64,000 nucleotides of DNA from Odobenus rosmarus divergens (Eukaryota; Chordata; Mammalia; Carnivora; Odobenidae): the NCBI RefSeq assembly GCF_000321225.1, contig NW_004450396.1, positions 2,941,466 through 3,005,465 on the forward strand, read 5' to 3'. Positions 60,052-64,000 of this stretch are shown piece by piece (position 1 is the first letter of the stretch; every line of letters begins with the position of its first letter). The notes under the pieces are model-generated. The model was given only the letters and a program-made list of their open reading frames with translations, made no database searches and was not told where the DNA came from. The translations under genes and the position numbers were made by a program.

Positions 60052-60992
60052 TTTATTTATTTGTTTGTTTGTTTATTGAGATTTTTTAATTATGTTATGT
60101 TAGTCACCATACAGTACATCATTAGTTTTTGATGTAGTGTTCCATGATTCATTGTTTGCATATAACACCCAGTGCTCCATGCAATATGTGCCCTCCTTAA
60201 TACCCATCACCGGGCTAACACATCCCCCCGCCGAAACCCTCAGTTTGTTTCTCAGAGTCCATAGTGTCTCATGGTTCATCTCCTCCTCCATTTCCCCCAC
60301 TTCATTTTTCCCTTCCTTCTCCTAAAATTTGTATGGAATCAGAAAAGACCCTGAATCGCCAAGGAAATGTTGAAAAGCAAAGCAAAGCTGAGGGCATCAC
60401 GTTGCCTGATTTCAAGCTGTATTACACAGCTGTGATCACCAAGACAGTATGGTACTGGCACAAAAACAGACACATAGACCAGTGGAACAGAATAGAGAGC
60501 CCAGACATGGACCCTCAACTCTATGGTCAACTAATCTTCGACAAAGCAGGAAAGAATGTCCAATGGAAAAAAGACAGTCTCTTCAATAAATGGTGCTGGG
60601 AAAATTGGACAGCTTTATACAGAAGAATGAAATTCAACCATTCTCTTACACGAACACAAAGATAAATTCAAAATGGATGAAAGACCTCATTATGAGACAA
60701 GAATCCATCAAAATCCTAGAGAGAACATAGGTAGTAACCTCTTCAACATCGGCCACAGCAACTTCTTTCAAGACATGTCCCCAAAGGCAAGGGAAACAAA
60801 AGCAAAAATGAACTTTTGGGACTGCATCAAGCTAAAAAGCTTCTGCACAGCAAAGCAAACAGTCAACAAAACAAAGAGGCAACCCACAGAATGGGAGAAG
60901 ATATTTGCAAATGACACTACAGACGAAGGGCTGAGATCCAAGATCTATAAAGAACTTCTCAAACTCCATACCCCAAAAAACAAATAATCAAG
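60052..60992 (-). mobile_element. Twin-primed carnivore L1, 5' part inverted, with 12-bp TSD
   Basis: The left part (60,052-60,322) is the antisense L1 3' end (tagtttttgatgtagtgttc, taacacccagtgctcc, ttctcagagtccatagtgtc) with a T-rich tail. The right part (60,323-60,987) is ORF2 in sense, readable as [19 protein letters not shown], then GHSNFFQDMSPKARETKAK and RQPTEWEKIFANDTTDEG. At least two single-base shifts break the ORF2 frame (near 60,650-60,665 and near 60,720). A perfect duplication, ttaaacatcctt, lies at 60,040-60,051 and 60,993-61,004. It is one insertion with its 5' part inverted, and among the youngest L1 in the window. Confidence 0.94.
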
Positions 60993-61199
60993 TTAAACAT
61001 CCTTATAATTGGAGAATACCAGATGTAGAAGGAACAAGATCCACTGTGTTAAGTCATTTCTATCCAGCCTGTCCCACAGGTGAGAGGTGCTGATCCCCTC
61101 AGACAGCCCATTCTATCTACACAAGAGTGACTATAAGTCTAGCCTTATATGGAAATCTCTATGTATTGGTATGTGTATACATTGAACATCAGAGAATAA

Positions 61200-61800
61200 A
61201 CCTTTTCCTCTTTAACGATAAAGCTCTTCTTTCCTCCAGATAAAAAATCTACTGTTCCAGCAGCTTTCCTTCTTTTGACACAGTTTTATATCTATCTTCT
61301 CACAAAGTACATCTTTTATTTTTGAAAGCATGCTCTCTTAAAGTGTGGTACCTAGATATGAACTCAGGATTAAAAAAAAAAGTTTTGACTACTGTGGAAT
61401 GTTGACTGGGATTATTCCAACTTCTTTAGCCTAAAAAGTTTACTCCAAAATTGACTTAAATTCTACTAAACTTATGGGAGCCCCACCACTCTGTTGACTC
61501 ATAATTAATTCACATTATAGTTTTTAAGTTACATTAAAAAGCTTTGGCCATTTTTTTTCCAGCATTTACAATCCGAACCATTTTCCCACTTTGTTTTCTT
61601 AACCCAGGTACAGGGCTGTGTATTTACTGGTTATTTTTACTAAAACTCATTCTGTGAGATTCAGCTACTTGTCCAGCTTGTCCAGCTCGTCCAGCTCATC
61701 TGGAGCCTAGTGTTATCACCATCGGATTCAATAAAACCCCAGCTCATTTGACAAGATGTCTGCCAAACCATTGAAAACAACATCCAGAAAGCAACCCATT
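61200..61800 (-). mobile_element. Probable CR1/L3 LINE remnant, antisense
   Basis: Blocks fall in the order I recall for L3/CR1 3' sequence read backwards: ctttcctccagataaaaaat, cttaaagtgtggtacctaga, ccactctgttgactcataat, cttaacccaggtacagggct, gtgagattcagctacttg and gtgttatcaccatcgg. L3 is a very old LINE in mammals. Divergence is high and the call rests on block order. A 9-base tandem repeat lies within it. Confidence 0.6.
61668..61703. repeat. 9-bp tandem repeat, four units
   Basis: cttgtccag, cttgtccag, ctcgtccag, ctcatctgg in succession. The related element normally has a single cagcctgtccag-type phrase here, so this is probably a local expansion inside the L3-like remnant. Confidence 0.9.
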
Positions 61801-63659
61801 CCAATACGTTAAACTCTAGCCCTTAAACCATCCTTGCTGATATTTAAATCTTTCCTCGGGTAAGGCAAGATCTCAAATATACCATGATTTAAAAATGGAC
61901 TTACTCTTTGTCAATTCACATCCTTAAATTACTAATGGCACTTTATTTTTAAGCAAGAATAGCATGCTTACCAAAGTAAAAATAACCCAGGAAAACAATG
62001 AATCCAAGTGATTCATTATGACCAGGATCTACTTTTCGTTATTTATCTGGTCTTTACATGAAAGTGTTGATGATGAAACTCAGATTGTGTTTACCACAGT
62101 TAGATTTTTTGTTTTTCCTTAACCTCATCTAAAGCGAAGACAGGCTTAAGCAAAAGTAAATTGTTATTTATCAAATAACAATAAAACCAACACAAATTCT
62201 CCAAGCCAAATAGAAATTTTATATGTAATAGTTTTCAAAATATGCTTCACATAGGACTCATGCCATTGTTCATTAGATACTATGAAATAATAAAAATTTT
62301 AAAAAAATTGTTGGTGAAATGTAATGTAAAATAACTTTCCCTGGAAGCACACTCACACACTAATCATAGAGAAAGAAGTCTTTGCATTTAACTTTAAAAT
62401 GTACGATCATCAAAATGCTTGGGCAGCCCCATGTGTAGGAGTGATAGGTCTTGCACATATTTATGAGCTGCCTTAAATCCTTTCTGGAGCAAGGAGAAAA
62501 GTAAATAAAAGACACAGTCACATATTTAATGAGGAGGGAGAGAAAACTCTAAATCGGTATGCAGTCACTGCTTTCACAAACCATTTTATTTTAAGAATGT
62601 TATATTGAAATCTTTCAGTGCTTCATTTCAGCAGACACTACCAATGTAGGGGCCATGCTACACCCTTCAGTGTCACAGATACATTGGACAGACATCGTTA
62701 AGCAAAAATACAGTAACAAAAGAGCTTTTTTTAAAAAAAAAGTTCATTACCCTTCAAATTCAAATAAACGCTGCAATGCCACCTGCCATCCGCAGTATGA
62801 CTCCTAATTGTCCTCATGGGGTACTCCTTCTTCTGTGACTCTGGGAAGAATTCCAGGTTACTGAGTCAGAGCAGAATAATTTTGGTTTAGTTTAGATAGG
62901 ATTTGCACGGGGATAATACAATTCCAACCGCCCTTTTTTCGCACTTAAAAATTAAACAGGGAACATATATATATATATATATATATATACCATATTTTTA
63001 TATAAATGTATTCTGCTGATTTTATTTCATTTCCCCCTCTCCCACCTTCGTATGTCCTCCTTTTCCTTTTTCATTTTTGCAGAAAAGAATAATCAGACAC
63101 TAATAATCTCTTTGAAAGTTTGTTGGAAGTCATTTTATTATATGACTCTTTGAACAGAAAAATGCTTTTCACTAGAGAATGTTCAATTCTTTTTCAATTG
63201 CTTGTTGTTTTTAGCTTGGCATAAATTACCCCAGCCACAGGACAAACAGATATTTTTTGGTTAGGGCAATTCTGTTTTGAATGCTGTTTATTCCACCTAG
63301 AGCAAAGAGTAGATCCCCCAGTTGTAAGCCTCGGGCTAAGTTACTCAGCATCCCTCCTCACACACTACACTGCAGAGTCCCAAAGGCATACCAGGGCCAA
63401 ATTAACCAAACAACCCTAAAGAATGCCCAGTGAATTGGAATTTCAGATAAACAACAAAAACATGTGTTAATATAAGTATGTTCTAAGTATTGCATAAGAT
63501 GTACTTATGCTAACACATAATTGGATATTTCTCTGAAATTCAAATTTAACTGGGTGCCCTATATTCTATCTGGCAATCCTACAAATACATCTTGTATGCC
63601 ATTGTTTTAAGCCATTTTGTGCAGATTTCTCTCCTGCCGCGGATGACCACTGTGCCTTG
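61801..63659. other. Repeat-poor non-coding interval
   Basis: No gene or nameable repeat apart from an AT run (62,965-62,989). It includes a passage with a 13-base match to reverse-complement U6 (62,648-62,660), which I do not regard as significant. Confidence 0.5.
62965..62989. repeat. (AT)n microsatellite
   Basis: About 12 AT units. Confidence 0.95.
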
Positions 63660-63850
63660 TCAACATGGAAGACTCCACTCAACTGGCTCTTTGTCCTCCT
63701 CCATGAAATCTTGGCTGACCTGCTTCATCCCAACGCCAGCAGAGCTAATCAATCCCAACTTTGTGCTGCGTCTGTGCCATGTACCTACCTGAGCATAACT
63801 GAGTCACAAGCAGTAGCTTACCATTTGTGTGTGTCTTGCGGCGATGTCGT
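63660..63850 (+). mobile_element. Possible L2 fragment, sense
   Basis: The wording tccatgaaatcttggctgac, ccagcagagctaatcaatcc and ctttgtgctgcgtctgtgcc resembles the L2 block that precedes its 3' end. A 110-codon plus-strand frame (63,657-63,989) overlaps it and is probably spurious. A weak alternative is a terminal exon truncated by the window edge. Confidence 0.4.
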
Positions 63851-64000
63851 TGGGACAAAGGACACTTTACTCATCTGCATGCCCAGTGCTAGAATAAGCA
63901 GACACCACAGAAGAACTTCCAGATCGGGTAAGAGTAGAGAGTTGGAGCCAGACAAAACCATTGGAACCCTGGCCACTGCCACTCTGTAATTTAGACTGCG

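Noticed and set aside
60264..60987. Two plus-strand frames of 133 and 104 codons that look protein-like
   Set aside because: They are pieces of L1 ORF2 in the inverted part of a twin-primed insertion, not a host gene.
62619..62660. Similarity to U6 snRNA (gtgcttcatttcagcag, and aggggccatgcta in reverse sense)
   Set aside because: The two matches are in opposite orientations and the remaining U6 sequence is absent, so this is most likely chance.
63592..63989. 110-codon frame near the right edge as a terminal exon
   Set aside because: It overlaps a probable L2 fragment, has no recognised domain, and the 66-codon frame beside it shares the same bases. Sequence beyond the window would be needed to reconsider.

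Overview
The window looks like nuclear DNA from a caniform carnivore, most likely an arctoid (bear, seal or mustelid lineage). The evidence is about sixteen copies of a tRNA-Lys-derived CAN-type SINE, recognised by a head like gcacctgggtggctcag, an internal ggatcgagccc box, a CT-rich stretch and an AAATAAATAAAATCTT tail. There are also many copies of the carnivore L1 3' end, recognised by blocks such as gatgtagtgttccatgattc and taacacccagtgctcc. The body of these SINEs looks more like the arctoid form than the dog SINEC_Cf form; this is from memory of the families. The DNA is AT-rich, with no operons, no bacterial signals and no CRISPR array.

I find no protein-coding gene or exon that I can defend. 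The open frames are short, and the longer ones are L1 ORF2 fragments, SINE read-through, microsatellite read-through or frames crossing an assembly gap. The window is therefore best read as intergenic or deep intronic sequence whose history is recorded by transposons.

Layout: 1-5 kb holds three antisense SINEs and two old antisense L1 elements, the second interrupted by a cluster of younger L1 tails. From 5 to 21 kb there are L1, L2, MIR and other ancient repeat fragments, a 230-bp polypyrimidine tract (12.2-12.4 kb) and an inverted SINE pair (13.6-14.1 kb). A 380-base run of N (21,398-21,777) is flanked on its right by two opposed SINE ends, then by L1 3' ends, one of which has its terminal segment present three times. 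From 22.7 to 29.6 kb lies a long composite of decayed L1 elements with nested SINEs. From 30 to 48 kb there are mixed MIR/L2/L1 fragments, including an L1 with the twin-priming structure (40.2-40.5 kb) and a 5'-truncated L1 with clear target-site duplications (43.35-44.0 kb). From 48.5 to 53.1 kb there are unassigned and ancient repeat sequences, a CpG-retaining segment (51.0-51.4 kb) and three SINEs. From 53.14 to 60.04 kb is a 6.9-kb stretch in which I recognise no SINE or L1 insertion. At 60.04-61.0 kb lies a second, younger twin-primed L1, followed by a probable CR1/L3 remnant and repeat-poor DNA to the end.

No previously undescribed gene system is evident. The most checkable observations are the two twin-primed L1 insertions with duplications, the tripled L1 tail, the gap at opposed SINEs, a miRNA-like hairpin near 30.36-30.41 kb, and the CpG-retaining and possibly conserved non-coding segments in the right third.
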